Shown here in pieces: positions 9,543 to 17,859 of a DNA stretch of 64,000 nucleotides. How positions within the stretch are numbered: position 1 is the first letter of the stretch; each line of letters opens with the position of its first letter. The stretch is from Mesobacillus subterraneus (lineage in GTDB: Bacteria; Bacillota; Bacilli; Bacillales; Cytobacillaceae), in NCBI RefSeq assembly GCF_023715485.1, contig NZ_JAMBOF010000012.1, positions 1-64,000 on the forward strand, written 5' to 3'. The notes below the pieces were generated by a model. The model was not told the DNA's origin. It saw nothing but the letters and a program-made list of their open reading frames with translations, and ran no database searches. Both the position numbers and the translations under genes were made by a program.

Positions 9543-9820
9543 CATTCCAAGTATACAATCACCTGTTAGAACACTGTCCTGTTTGTGAACACCACCAATG
9601 TAAATAACCCCCTTTTTTGCCAGTTCTCCCCCCCCTTTAATGTTTCACTTTGCATTTAGTGGCTTGTTTATGAATCGAATGGGCAGAGTCTTATAATTAA
9701 TTTGTTTGTCCAATAGGTGCAATAACTAGTTCATCGATAAATAGTTGAATAGTCTATAGGGGGTAACCAATGCGAACTTAACCCATGATTTGATAAGAAT
9801 AAGAAAGGAGCAATTTTTAA
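9543..9820. other. Intergenic leader of the glycine-rich protein gene
   Basis: No gene is seen. The segment includes a C/T-rich stretch near 9606-9640 and an AAAGGAG site at the end. It may hold a sporulation promoter given the downstream gene, but I could not define one. Confidence 0.35.
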
Positions 9821-10930
9821 TTGACTTTCCCAAATATCCCCAACATTACCCCCTTGATTTCAGTTAATGGTGCACAAACAGTTCCTTTACTTCTAAGTTC
9901 GATTGCTTTAGAAGAATTAGCGCTTGCTCATCTCATGAACGCTGAAGCAGAAAAGCTTCAATTCATTCTCGGAACATTACCAGGTGCAGGAATTGCGTTA
10001 TCTCCTGCGGAGGTTTCTGTAGCTGATCTTCTTGAGGTTAATTCAAGTATCCAAAGAACTCTTCGGGATGTCATAAAGAAGGAAATGCTTCTTGAATTCA
10101 AACTTGAAACCGTAATAGATCATCTCGTTCCCATAGCCGCTTTTCCAGCACCTATGCTTTTAGAACAACAAACATTTAACTTTACGGGGGAAGTGGTCAC
10201 AACGACTGTCCCAGCAGGTGCAACTACCGCCACAATCCGGGCAATTGGAGCTGCAGGAGGAATTGGATCTTCAGCCAATGGACTCGGTGCATCCATCCAG
10301 GGTGATTTCCAGGTTACGCCTGGTGATACGCTGAGTATATTAGTTGGCCAACAGGGACAGACGGGCTCATCTTCTCCTGGTAATTCTAACGGAGGCGGCG
10401 GTGGCGGCAGTTTTGTTTGGCGTGGAGATGGCCCTGTCACTCCTGCTAACCTTTTGGTTGCAGCCGGGGGTGGCGGCGGTGCTAGCAGCGTAGTAGGAAA
10501 CGCTGGAGTTAACGCATCACTTACTAGCAATGGCACTGCCGGAAATCCGGGTGGAAACGGGGGTTCAGGTGGGAGAGGTGGCTCCTCCGCTGCGTTCTCC
10601 GCTGGCGGCGGCGCAGGAATCTTACCAAGTCCTTTGGGCGATGGCGGCAGTTTTGAAGGAGAAGGCGGGCAATCGATATTTAATGGAGGCGCTGGCGGTG
10701 CCGGAATTAATGATTCCAATGGCAGCTTCGGCGGCGGTGGTGGCGGCGGGGTTGCTGAAGGCGGCGGCGCTGGAGGATTTAGCGGCGGTGGCGCTGGCGG
10801 CAATGAAGAATTTATTGGCGGTGGCGGTGGTGGCGGCTCCCAAAATAATGGCACCAACCAAGTCAATACAGCTGGCGCAGGCATTGGAAATGGTCAGGTA
10901 ACCATAAGCTTTTTTGGATTTCAGGAATAA
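9821..10930 (+). CDS. Glycine-rich surface/spore-type protein
   Basis: A TTG start behind AAAGGAG gives 369 residues in two parts. Residues 1-115 resemble the N-terminal module shared by many Bacillus spore-surface and collagen-like proteins: SSIALEELALAHLMNAEAEK, then SSIQRTLRDVIKKEMLLEFK. From about residue 125 the protein is more than one third glycine, with GGGGGGSF, GGGGGAS and GGAGGAG blocks, ending in a strand (GQVTISFFGF). That resembles the glycine-rich domain of ALK/LTK-type and invertebrate glue-type proteins. Local base composition is markedly GC-rich because of GGN codons. An exosporium or cell-surface matrix role is inferred from the N-terminal module only. Confidence 0.75.
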   Translation: MTFPNIPNITPLISVNGAQTVPLLLSSIALEELALAHLMNAEAEKLQFILGTLPGAGIALSPAEVSVADLLEVNSSIQRTLRDVIKKEMLLEFKLETVIDHLVPIAAFPAPMLLEQQTFNFTGEVVTTTVPAGATTATIRAIGAAGGIGSSANGLGASIQGDFQVTPGDTLSILVGQQGQTGSSSPGNSNGGGGGGSFVWRGDGPVTPANLLVAAGGGGGASSVVGNAGVNASLTSNGTAGNPGGNGGSGGRGGSSAAFSAGGGAGILPSPLGDGGSFEGEGGQSIFNGGAGGAGINDSNGSFGGGGGGGVAEGGGAGGFSGGGAGGNEEFIGGGGGGGSQNNGTNQVNTAGAGIGNGQVTISFFGFQE

Positions 10931-10974
10931 TCTTTAAGGTGATTCCCTTTATTTTAAGCGCCTTTATAAACCTC

Positions 10975-11034
10975 AAAAAAGAACTAGTCTTCATGTTCCA
11001 TTAATTTTGGAAATCGAGACTAGTTCTTTTTATA
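10975..11034. terminator. Bidirectional terminator
   Basis: AAGAACTAGTCT and AGACTAGTTCTT form a 12-bp stem with a long loop. It is flanked by A6 on one side and T5 on the other, and lies between the convergent glycine-rich and frnE-type genes. Confidence 0.75.
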
Positions 11035-11063
11035 GACGTTATTTTAACAGTCAACAAGCTTTC

Positions 11064-11762
11064 CTACTTCTTAGGAATTTCGCATCCATCGTCGTCACAA
11101 ATCTCTCCGTCTTGGTTGCCTAAGACAGTGATTTCACTTTCTGCAATGACTTTTTTCAATGCCTGGACAAATGCTTCTGTTGGCTGTGCACCATTAAGTG
11201 CGTATTTTTTATTAATAAGGAAGAACGGCACACCTGTGATGCCATACTGTTTGCCTGTTTGCTCATCGGCGCGAACGGCATCAGCCATCTCATCGCTTGC
11301 AAGCATATTTTCTACTGCTTCCCGTTCCAGTCCAACTTCTACAGCTAACTCCGTTAATGTCTCATGATCTCCAATATGTTTGGACTCAGTGAAGTATGCC
11401 TGCAAAATTCGTTCAGTCATCTCTTGCATTAATCCTTTTGTTTTGGCAAACATCGTCAAACGATGTGCATCGAAGGTATTGGTTAAAATGAGAGTATCCA
11501 TGTTATAATCCAATCCAGCTTCCTTCGCCATTTGCACCACATTTTGCGTGCTTGCTTTTGCCTGCTCAATGCTCATCCCATATTTTTTCGCTAAAGCTTC
11601 ATATATGTTTTGTTTTATTTCCCGACCCATTGTTGGATCCAGTTCGAAGCATCGGTACGTTACTTCGATTGGATGGTCAATCTGCTTAATGGCGTCCTCC
11701 AGACGCCTTTTGCCAATATAGCAGAACGGTCAAGCAAAATCTGTCCACATTTCAATATGCAT
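11064..11762 (-). CDS. FrnE-type DsbA-family oxidoreductase, candidate selenoprotein (in-frame UGA at active site)
   Basis: The reading frame from ATG 11762 (GGAGGT site 7 bases upstream) is 233 codons including the stop, the usual length of FrnE/YwbO-type DsbA-fold proteins. It starts MHIEMWTDFA, then TGA (11730-11732), then PFCYIGKRRLED. FrnE proteins have CPFCYIGK here, so the single internal stop codon replaces exactly the first redox cysteine. The frame then stays open and well conserved to the end (RCFELDPTM, TNTFDAHRL, YGITGVPFFLIN with the cis-proline loop, and a C-terminal CDDDGC). A hairpin directly after the TGA fits a bacterial SECIS, and a tRNA-Sec gene lies in the same window. 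I therefore read it as UPFC. Alternatives are a recent nonsense mutation or sequencing error, or translation only from Met45 (11630), which would lack the active site. Confidence 0.78.
11682..11724 (-). promoter_or_regulatory. Candidate bacterial SECIS element in the frnE-type mRNA
   Basis: Five bases after the UGA, the minus strand forms a lower stem CTGCT/AGCAG (11720-11724 with 11682-11686) enclosing a perfect upper stem GGCGTC/GACGCC (11702-11707 with 11691-11696) with loop TGGAG. The apical loop starts 28 bases after the UGA and has G at its second position. As I recall the bacterial SECIS consensus, the loop lies about 16-37 bases downstream with a G among its first two bases. SelB would bind here. 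Folding was judged by eye. Confidence 0.65.
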
Positions 11763-11890
11763 GTTTTCTACCTCCAATTCCTTATTTCCTTTTATAGTAT
11801 AGGAGTTGGGCTTATTAATTACACGTATTTTGATTCGGACCCTTTAAGCCCATATTCTTTCTGGATAATTCCGTCCATTCATTATTACAA

Positions 11891-12074
11891 GGCTCTGTTA
11901 AACTTGACTGTTGATTTGCGTTCCAGGCGCTTCGCTTTCCGCGGGCGGCCCGGGGAGCCTCCTCGTCGCTTCACTCCTGCGGGGTCTCCCCTGACCCGTT
12001 CATCCCGCAGGAGTCTTCGCACCTTCCACTCCAATCAACAGAGCTTAAAATCAACAATGAACTTTAACGCAGAC
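11891..12074. repeat. MITE-like intergenic repeat with terminal inverted repeats
   Basis: A 184-bp element bounded by imperfect inverted termini: GGCTCTGTTAAACTTGACTG... on the left, and the complement of the sequence ending in ...GAACTTTAACGCAGAC on the right. A strong internal palindrome, CTCCTGCGGG/CCCGCAGGAG, lies at 11974-12013, and the core is GC-rich. It resembles a dispersed repeat I recognise from many Bacillaceae genomes (GCTTCGCTTTCCGCGGGC... core). No protein is encoded. It could be a non-autonomous mobile element or a structured RNA. Confidence 0.65.
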
Positions 12075-12076
12075 TA

Positions 12077-12466
12077 TTACAAAAATCGTTTCCTCACAGC
12101 TGGCGGCGGAAGCATGCAGCTTTCCTTTTGCCCGAACCATTTGTAACGGTTTTTAGCTATCAGATCGTACACAATATTCCTGATCGGCGCTGGAACAATC
12201 ATAAAAATATAAAGCAGCTTCCAGGCACTATCCAGATGGCGGCTGATTCTCAGCGCTGCAGAGGATTTATAATAAACCTTATCATTCTCAACCAATATCA
12301 TACTGTCCACATTTTCAGGGACGTTGTATTTCTCCAGCAACTTTTGACCCGCTTCACTTTGAAGGGAAGCAAAATGGAACGTCTCTTTTTTATCCCTGTT
12401 CAGGATGAACTGTACACTCGCATCACAAAAATTACATACCCCGTCAAATAAAATCACAGGATGCAT
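12077..12466 (-). CDS. DCC-family thiol-disulfide oxidoreductase-like protein (DUF393)
   Basis: A 129-residue protein starting MHPVILFDGVCNFCDASVQF, which contains the family-defining D-x-x-C-x-x-C motif (DGVCNFC), followed by the typical SAALRISRHLDSAWKLLY and the C-terminal YKWFGQKESC segment. DCC proteins have a thioredoxin-like fold and are assumed to be redox proteins; no substrate is established. The stop codon nearly abuts the MITE-like repeat. Confidence 0.88.
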   Translation of the reverse strand: MHPVILFDGVCNFCDASVQFILNRDKKETFHFASLQSEAGQKLLEKYNVPENVDSMILVENDKVYYKSSAALRISRHLDSAWKLLYIFMIVPAPIRNIVYDLIAKNRYKWFGQKESCMLPPPAVRKRFL

Positions 12467-12610
12467 GTTACATCCCTCCTTATTTAAGACATGAGTGCTA
12501 CCTCTATTTTACCATTTATCCATTAAAGTAATAATGAAACAATATTTTCTTAAATGGATAATTTTGATCCGGTTTTTATTCGTAATAGCCTTCCCTCGCT
12601 TCTTCTCATC

Positions 12611-12625
12611 TAGTTTTGTCCGTTA
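12611..12625 (+). repeat. Single copy of the TTTGTCCGTTAGAGA repeat half
   Basis: Matches the left half of the hairpin unit that forms the 52-bp array near 46 kb. Here it is alone and lacks the right arm. Confidence 0.5.
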
Positions 12626-12746
12626 GAGAGATGATCCAGTCAAATAGAATGCTCTCATGGTAATTACTTCAAATTTATCCCTCAAGCATGTTAAACTCTA
12701 TAAAGATGTTAAATACATACCCGACTTCGAGATGAGGAGGAAATTC

Positions 12747-14159
12747 GTGAAACGACATTCGCTATTCATGATGTTACTTATTTCGCTTGTTCTTTCGGCG
12801 TGCAGTGATGAACCGGAAGAAGCGACAGCACAAACACCCAAAAAGGAAACGGCTGCTAAGGAAGAAAAACAGGAAAGCAAACTTGATGGTTTAACGGATA
12901 TAAGTTTAGAGGTTTCCGAGGAAAGCTTGAAAGGCTTGCAGCCGGGGACGATGATGTCTGACCTGACCTATGAAAAGGATATTGAGGATATCGGCTTTAA
13001 CACACCAGAGCTCGATCCTGCACTGAAGAGCAAGCTTCCTGAAAAGCTTGAACAATTGGCAAGTGAAACTGATGACCTTGAAACGATAAAAAAGGGTCTT
13101 ATCTCATTGCTTGCCAGTCCCCACTATAAACAAATCATCGAAGGTGCAACTGCTTATGAGCCTTATTTTGAAGAGCCTTATCTGCCTGATCCGACAAAGT
13201 CTGAAAACGGAGAACAGTCAGTGGCAGCAGATAAGGCAATCATCCTGTTGGATGCAAGCTCGAGCATGGTGCAACAGTCAGCCGGCCGTGTGAAAATGGA
13301 TATCGCGAAAGATGCTGTCAAGAGCTTTGCGAAAACCATCGGGCAGTCAAGCGAGGTTTCGCTTCTAGTCTATGGCCATAAAGGCTCAGATTCGGATGCT
13401 GATAAGACCCTTTCTTGTTCTGGAGTTGAAGAGGTCTATCCAATGGACAAATACTCCAAGGAACAATTTCACGAAGCAGTCGATGCGTTTGAAGGCAAAG
13501 GCTGGACTCCGCTTGCGGGTGCCATTCAAAAAGCAGCGGAAATGAGCAGCAGCTATGAGGGAAGCACAACGATTTACATTGTCAGTGACGGTGCCGAAAC
13601 TTGTGATGGCGACCCTGTCCAGGCAAGCAAGGATCTTGCTGCAAAGAACCCCAATAATACAGTGAACATTATCGGCTTCGACGTAGATGAAAAAGCAGAT
13701 AACCAATTGAAAGAAGTAGCTGCGGCTGGAAACGGGGAATATTTTAAAGCTGATAACCCTGAGGAGCTTAAGAATACGATTCAGTACGAATGGCTGCCGT
13801 CCACCCTAGATCTTGCATTTGCCTTTACAATGGCTCCGGACGGATGGGACATGGTCGCAGAATACAAGACTGCGGATAAATATCCACTTGAATTATGGAC
13901 TATCGGCAGAAAAGAATCCCATCGAATCATCGATGCAGCCTCAATCATGGCTGAAAACAAATGGATCACTGACGAACAATACTCCGAGATAAGAGACTGG
14001 GGATTCGAGCGAAGCGAAGCAATGAAAGAGCTCCATTATGCCATGTCCAAAGCGAACCGTGAAAAAGCCGATGCTAAGAGCAAAGAAATCAGGCAAAGCG
14101 TCGATGACTGGGTAGCTAAAATGAAAGAACTGAAAAAAGAGCGTGGCGATACTTGGTAA
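12747..14159 (+). CDS. Lipoprotein with von Willebrand factor A domain
   Basis: The start is GTG 12747, six bases after GAGGAGG. The 470-residue protein has a lipoprotein signal (LISLVLSAC, lipidated Cys at about 21) and a Thr/Lys/Glu-rich linker. A VWA domain (about 160-360) has a MIDAS motif DASSS and the later TPLAG and SDGAETCDGDP, with Thr and Asp at ligand positions. A helical C-terminal region is rich in Lys/Glu. It resembles the YwmC/YwmD-type VWA lipoproteins of Bacillus. VWA domains mediate metal-dependent protein binding at the cell surface; the partner is unknown. It is monocistronic with a strong terminator. Confidence 0.85.
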   Translation: MKRHSLFMMLLISLVLSACSDEPEEATAQTPKKETAAKEEKQESKLDGLTDISLEVSEESLKGLQPGTMMSDLTYEKDIEDIGFNTPELDPALKSKLPEKLEQLASETDDLETIKKGLISLLASPHYKQIIEGATAYEPYFEEPYLPDPTKSENGEQSVAADKAIILLDASSSMVQQSAGRVKMDIAKDAVKSFAKTIGQSSEVSLLVYGHKGSDSDADKTLSCSGVEEVYPMDKYSKEQFHEAVDAFEGKGWTPLAGAIQKAAEMSSSYEGSTTIYIVSDGAETCDGDPVQASKDLAAKNPNNTVNIIGFDVDEKADNQLKEVAAAGNGEYFKADNPEELKNTIQYEWLPSTLDLAFAFTMAPDGWDMVAEYKTADKYPLELWTIGRKESHRIIDAASIMAENKWITDEQYSEIRDWGFERSEAMKELHYAMSKANREKADAKSKEIRQSVDDWVAKMKELKKERGDTW

Positions 14160-14166
14160 AATACAC

Positions 14167-14200
14167 AGCTGGCCCTCAGAGTTGAGGGCCAGCTTTTTGT
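14167..14200 (+). terminator. Terminator of the VWA lipoprotein gene
   Basis: A perfect 12-bp stem AGCTGGCCCTCA/TGAGGGCCAGCT with loop GAGT and a T tail. Confidence 0.92.
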
Positions 14201-14307
14201 TCACCGATTATTCTTTTTTTGTTCATCTAATCCTCACTTTCCAGTCAAGCACAGCTCCTGTATTAGCCTTATAATTTGCATGTAACCACATCAAGGAGCT
14301 GGTGAAA

Positions 14308-14415
14308 ATGCGAGAGAAAATGATGGATATCATACTAGGAATCACCCTTTTTTGCATCGAATGGACAATCCTCTTTTTACTCACTTCTGATAAAGAAGCT
14401 AAACCTCTAAATTAA
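14308..14415 (+). CDS. Small single-span membrane protein (35 aa)
   Basis: An AAGGAG site lies 9 bases before the ATG. The product is 35 residues: short charged N-terminus (MREKMMD), a hydrophobic helix (IILGITLFCIEWTILFLLT) and a short charged tail (SDKEAKPLN). A hairpin terminator follows 13 bases after the stop. Site, membrane helix and dedicated terminator together make this a likely real small gene. Confidence 0.6.
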   Translation: MREKMMDIILGITLFCIEWTILFLLTSDKEAKPLN

Positions 14416-14428
14416 TCCTTTAACTCCA

Positions 14429-14455
14429 AACTCTTGCCCTGCAAGAGTTTTTTTA
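14429..14455 (+). terminator. Terminator after the small membrane protein
   Basis: AACTCTTG-CCCTG-CAAGAGTT stem followed by seven T residues. Confidence 0.85.
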
Positions 14456-14746
14456 TTCTATCACGACACCATGTTTTGTACGGTTCACCCTGATTTCTTT
14501 CTTATCTTCAACTCCATCGAAAACCACTTTGTTGACAACAATTTTTTCTCCGTTAAACTGAATCCAATATTCCAATTCCTCAGTAAAATTCCCATATGTA
14601 TTCTTGATCGTTTTTGCTATTCCCTTATCCTCCACAACTCCCTGAACAGTTTCCACCGCAAATTCCGAGTAAAGGTAATCTTCATATGCAAAAGACAATA
14701 ACACGATGCAGCTGATCCACAGAAAAACAGACATTAATTTACTCAT
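14453..14746 (-). CDS. Membrane-anchored small protein of unknown function
   Basis: The ATG at 14746 (MSKLMSVFLW) follows a GGGTGAT site; a GTG nine bases upstream is a poorer choice. The 97-residue product has a signal-type N-terminal helix (about 5-21) and then a soluble, strand-rich domain (LEYWIQFNGEKIVVNKVVFDG) ending in RTKHGVVIE. It could be a DUF3592-like extracytoplasmic domain, but I cannot assign a family. Confidence 0.65.
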   Translation of the reverse strand: MSKLMSVFLWISCIVLLSFAYEDYLYSEFAVETVQGVVEDKGIAKTIKNTYGNFTEELEYWIQFNGEKIVVNKVVFDGVEDKKEIRVNRTKHGVVIE

Positions 14747-14882
14747 TATTATCACCCATACGTAGTTTATGGAAGAAAGATAAATTTACTCTTAACAAGG
14801 GATTGTATGGTTATTTTTTTTGGGATTACGAAAGGTAAAATATGTTAAAATGTATTTATATTAAAAAGAAGGATGGGTTTAA

Positions 14883-15722
14883 GTGATTTCTGCTGACCAA
14901 TTAAAGATCGAAATGAAAGAATTGGATTTTAAAATACCTGAAACGATAAAAAACAAGGATCTTAATACGCTCATTAAACAAATGGTTCAACATATCGGCT
15001 CTACCGACCCTGAGTTAAGGGACAAACTTATTTATACATCGTTTTATTATCTAATTAAACAGGATTATCTTAACCATAAACAAATGAAATATTTAATCGA
15101 AACCTGCCTTGACCAGAACCATTTATTTTTAGGTATCGGTACGACTAAGGATGATTCGGTATTCACAAGGGCTTTTTCAACATTGGTTATTGCACTCATT
15201 TTGGGGAAAGATCGCGAAGCTCGATTCCTTTCAGAAGAAACCGTCCTGCAAGCAATCGATAGCAGTATTCAATATTTGCATAAAGAAGAAGATACTCGTG
15301 GATACGTGGATGAAAAAGGCTGGGCGCACAGTATAGCACACGGAGCGGACTTGTTGGATGAAGCGGTTAAGCATCCGTTGTTTGAACTAACTTTAGCAAA
15401 TGAATGCCTTGATACTATTGGAAGGTGTATTTTAAAAGAAAAAGCTTATATCGATGAAGAAGATGAACGACTTATTTTTGCGATTACTTCCCTTTTAGAA
15501 AAGGGAATGGATGAAATCTTATTAGAAAAATGGGTTATTAATCTATCAAATAAAGTCATTGAAATGAAGAATACAAGTGGCTATTCCCCTTCCTTCTTTA
15601 GGAAGAACACCAATTTAAATCAATTTTTGAAATCACTTTATTTCCGGTTAATGTTTTTAAACAAAGGCATTCAGACCCGGAAGGCAATCGAAGGAATTCT
15701 AAAAGCCCAACAACTGAATTAA
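14883..15722 (+). CDS. DUF2785 protein
   Basis: A GTG start behind AAGGATG gives 279 residues, entirely helical and soluble. The hallmark segments are FTRAFSTLVIALIL, then YVDEKGWAHSIAHGADLLDE, which are typical of DUF2785 proteins found widely in Firmicutes. The function is unknown; the conserved His/Asp cluster in GWAHSIAHGAD could bind metal or substrate (inference). It is monocistronic with a bidirectional terminator. Confidence 0.85.
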   Translation: MISADQLKIEMKELDFKIPETIKNKDLNTLIKQMVQHIGSTDPELRDKLIYTSFYYLIKQDYLNHKQMKYLIETCLDQNHLFLGIGTTKDDSVFTRAFSTLVIALILGKDREARFLSEETVLQAIDSSIQYLHKEEDTRGYVDEKGWAHSIAHGADLLDEAVKHPLFELTLANECLDTIGRCILKEKAYIDEEDERLIFAITSLLEKGMDEILLEKWVINLSNKVIEMKNTSGYSPSFFRKNTNLNQFLKSLYFRLMFLNKGIQTRKAIEGILKAQQLN

Positions 15723-15724
15723 CT

Positions 15725-15757
15725 TAAAAATGCTCAGCTTAGCTGAGCATTTTTACA
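15725..15757. terminator. Bidirectional terminator
   Basis: AAATGCTCAGC/GCTGAGCATTT stem flanked by A5 and T5, between convergent genes. Confidence 0.88.
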
Positions 15758-15766
15758 TTATTTTTT

Positions 15767-16309
15767 CTATAACATTTGATTGGCCATATCTATGGTATCT
15801 TCTTTAATCTGCTCCGCTGAGATGTTTTGATTGGTGTATCCAATATTATAATAAAGCCCGTCTTTTTCAAAGGTAAGAGTTCCGTTATAATATCCAACTA
15901 TTCCATCAGATAATTGAACTTCCTGTCCTAATGATTCCGCATATTCCACTTTAAAATTATGGACAGTGATCATTAATATGATAGATTCATCTTTCTTTTT
16001 CGAAACACTATCAAAGTTGACTCTTAATTCTTTTCCATCATGTGAAAAATCCTCAATCGTCATCTTTAAAGGCATAGCTTCAAAAGGGAGATCTTCAGGT
16101 GGTGTAACTTCAAAAGGCAGTGCTTTTAAACCCTCTTTTAAAGAAGGCACATTATAGGTGATCGGTATACTTTTTAATTGCTCTTCCGTCGCATCCCCTG
16201 TTTCCTCAACCTTCTCCAGTTTACTAGTGTCGAGAGCACCGTTTTGTTTTTGCTGGCAGCCAAAGAGCAATAACACTAAGATTATAGGGATAAACCATAA
16301 CTTCTTCAT
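15767..16309 (-). CDS. Lipoprotein of unknown function
   Basis: A 180-residue protein with signal MKKLWFIPIILVLLLFGC (lipobox LFGC, Cys18) and a folded extracellular domain. The second half, with strands such as ELRVNFDSVS, IILMITVHNF and GTLTFEKDGLYYNIGYT, resembles the DUF4367-type beta-rich domain of Bacillus lipoproteins. The function is unknown. The AT-rich gap upstream ends at a tiny gene on the same strand. Confidence 0.8.
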   Translation of the reverse strand: MKKLWFIPIILVLLLFGCQQKQNGALDTSKLEKVEETGDATEEQLKSIPITYNVPSLKEGLKALPFEVTPPEDLPFEAMPLKMTIEDFSHDGKELRVNFDSVSKKKDESIILMITVHNFKVEYAESLGQEVQLSDGIVGYYNGTLTFEKDGLYYNIGYTNQNISAEQIKEDTIDMANQML

Positions 16310-16398
16310 TCAGACTCCCCCTTAATTGTTTCTATTTAATACGGGAATCCCATTGAAAAGTTTCAAATTTTATCCAAATATTCAAATGATAAACAATA

Positions 16399-16485
16399 TT
16401 ATTTCTTACCGCCCCAAATCTTACTTCCGTAAGCAACTGCAATAACACTGAAAATACTGCCAATTAATATAATTATCCCGGTCAT
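16399..16485 (-). CDS. Possible 28-residue membrane peptide
   Basis: A short frame starting MTGIIILIGSIFSVIAVAYG and ending KIWGGKK: one transmembrane helix with a basic end. The upstream region is purine-rich (GAGGGAG, 11-12 bases away), so the ribosome site is not ideal. Bacillus genomes encode many such small membrane proteins. Confidence 0.4.
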   Translation of the reverse strand: MTGIIILIGSIFSVIAVAYGSKIWGGKK

Positions 16486-16677
16486 TTACTCGCCCCGCTC
16501 CCTCTTACTAATGCTTTGGCTTTTGTATAGTGGAAGGCAATTCAGTGTAGCCCTGACGAAGGACGGTATTTACTTTTTCTAATCAATTATTGTCCTTCAT
16601 TGATTGGATGACGGACAGTAATTCCGTTTTGCAAGCGATTATTGTGATAGCCTCGCTGACGGATATTCATTTAAGCG

Positions 16678-17859
16678 CTAAATACCCACTGAAAACTCCA
16701 TTAAAAATTGGTTCACTCTCTGGGCTGCCTCGGTAAGTCGTTCTGGCGGCTGTACCATTGCGATCCTTACATACCCTTCACCTTGTTTGCCAAAAGCATC
16801 TCCTGGAACAACTGCAATCCCTTCCTCGTCGATGAGCTTGAACGCAAACTCGCGGGAACTCCATCCAGCCGGGATTTTTGCCCAGACAAACATTGTTGCC
16901 GGGGAATTGGCAACTTCCCAGCCGCTATTTCTAAAACCACTCACCAAAGCATCTCGCCGGGACTGATACTGCTTCAGCTGACCTTCGAGAAACGAGAAAT
17001 CAGAAGTCAGTGCAGCGATTGCCGCTTTTTGAATAGGATAAAAGATTCCATAGTCGATATGCGATTTGAATGATGCCAGAATATCAATGACCTGTGAATT
17101 GCCAGCCACATAGCCAATGCGGCAGCCTGCCATATTGAAAGTTTTTGAGAGTGAGTTGAACTCTACCCCGACTTCCTTTGCGCCAGGTACGGATAGGAAA
17201 CTGATTCGCGGGTTCCCGTCATAAATCAATTCCGAATAAGCGAAATCATGGACTACCAGAATATTATGTACCTTGGCAAACTCTACAACTCCCTCAAAAA
17301 ATTGACGATCAGCCAGCGCTGTGACTGGATTTCCAGGATAGCTTAAAATCATCATTTTCGTCTTTTGCAAAACTTCAACCGGGATTTCCTGAAGCTGCGG
17401 AAGGAACTTATTTTCCTCTAACAATGGCATTGGATATATATTGCCCCCAGCGATCGTTACGCTAGCTTCATAGATTGGATAGCCAGGATCAGGCACAAGA
17501 ACATAATCACCTGGATCAATGATTGCTGTCGCGAGGTGAGCAAGCCCATCCTGGGAACCCATCAGCTGAAGGACTTCCCTTTTATCGTCCAGATCAACAG
17601 CATAACGCTGCTGGTAAAAATATTTGACCGCTTCATTAAATTCACTTATTCCTTTTAAAGTATATCCGTATTTGCCTGGATCCTTCGAGTATTCAACCAG
17701 AGTATCAACGACAAATGGAGGCGGCGGAAAATCCGGACTCCCTATGCTCAGGTCGATGACATCTTTTCCTTTCAACATCGCTTCCTGTTTCCGGTCTACC
17801 ACTTCCTGAAAAATACTGGAGGTCATTCTTCTTATCTTTTCTGATCCGTAGAGATTCAT
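16678..17859 (-). CDS. Class I/II aminotransferase (LL-diaminopimelate aminotransferase-like)
   Basis: A 393-residue PLP-dependent fold-type I enzyme. The substrate-binding N-terminus reads SSIFQEVVDRK; the cofactor motifs are GSQDGLAHLA, YPGNPVTALA, HDFAYSELIYDG (Asp/Tyr ring contacts) and the Schiff-base lysine in SLSKTFNMAGCRIG. The last motif and SIGSPDFPPP are those of DapL/PatA-like aminotransferases. The exact amino-group acceptor is unknown; many Bacillus paralogues are annotated LL-DAP aminotransferase without proof. It appears monocistronic. Confidence 0.87.
   Translation of the reverse strand: MNLYGSEKIRRMTSSIFQEVVDRKQEAMLKGKDVIDLSIGSPDFPPPPFVVDTLVEYSKDPGKYGYTLKGISEFNEAVKYFYQQRYAVDLDDKREVLQLMGSQDGLAHLATAIIDPGDYVLVPDPGYPIYEASVTIAGGNIYPMPLLEENKFLPQLQEIPVEVLQKTKMMILSYPGNPVTALADRQFFEGVVEFAKVHNILVVHDFAYSELIYDGNPRISFLSVPGAKEVGVEFNSLSKTFNMAGCRIGYVAGNSQVIDILASFKSHIDYGIFYPIQKAAIAALTSDFSFLEGQLKQYQSRRDALVSGFRNSGWEVANSPATMFVWAKIPAGWSSREFAFKLIDEEGIAVVPGDAFGKQGEGYVRIAMVQPPERLTEAAQRVNQFLMEFSVGI

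Noticed and set aside
10120..10884. 254-residue proline-rich frame on the minus strand
   Set aside because: Antisense shadow of the GGN-rich glycine codons in the glycine-rich protein gene.
11610..12146. 178-residue plus-strand frame across the candidate selenoprotein start and MITE
   Set aside because: Crosses antisense coding sequence and the repeat; no ribosome site, incompatible with the minus-strand genes.
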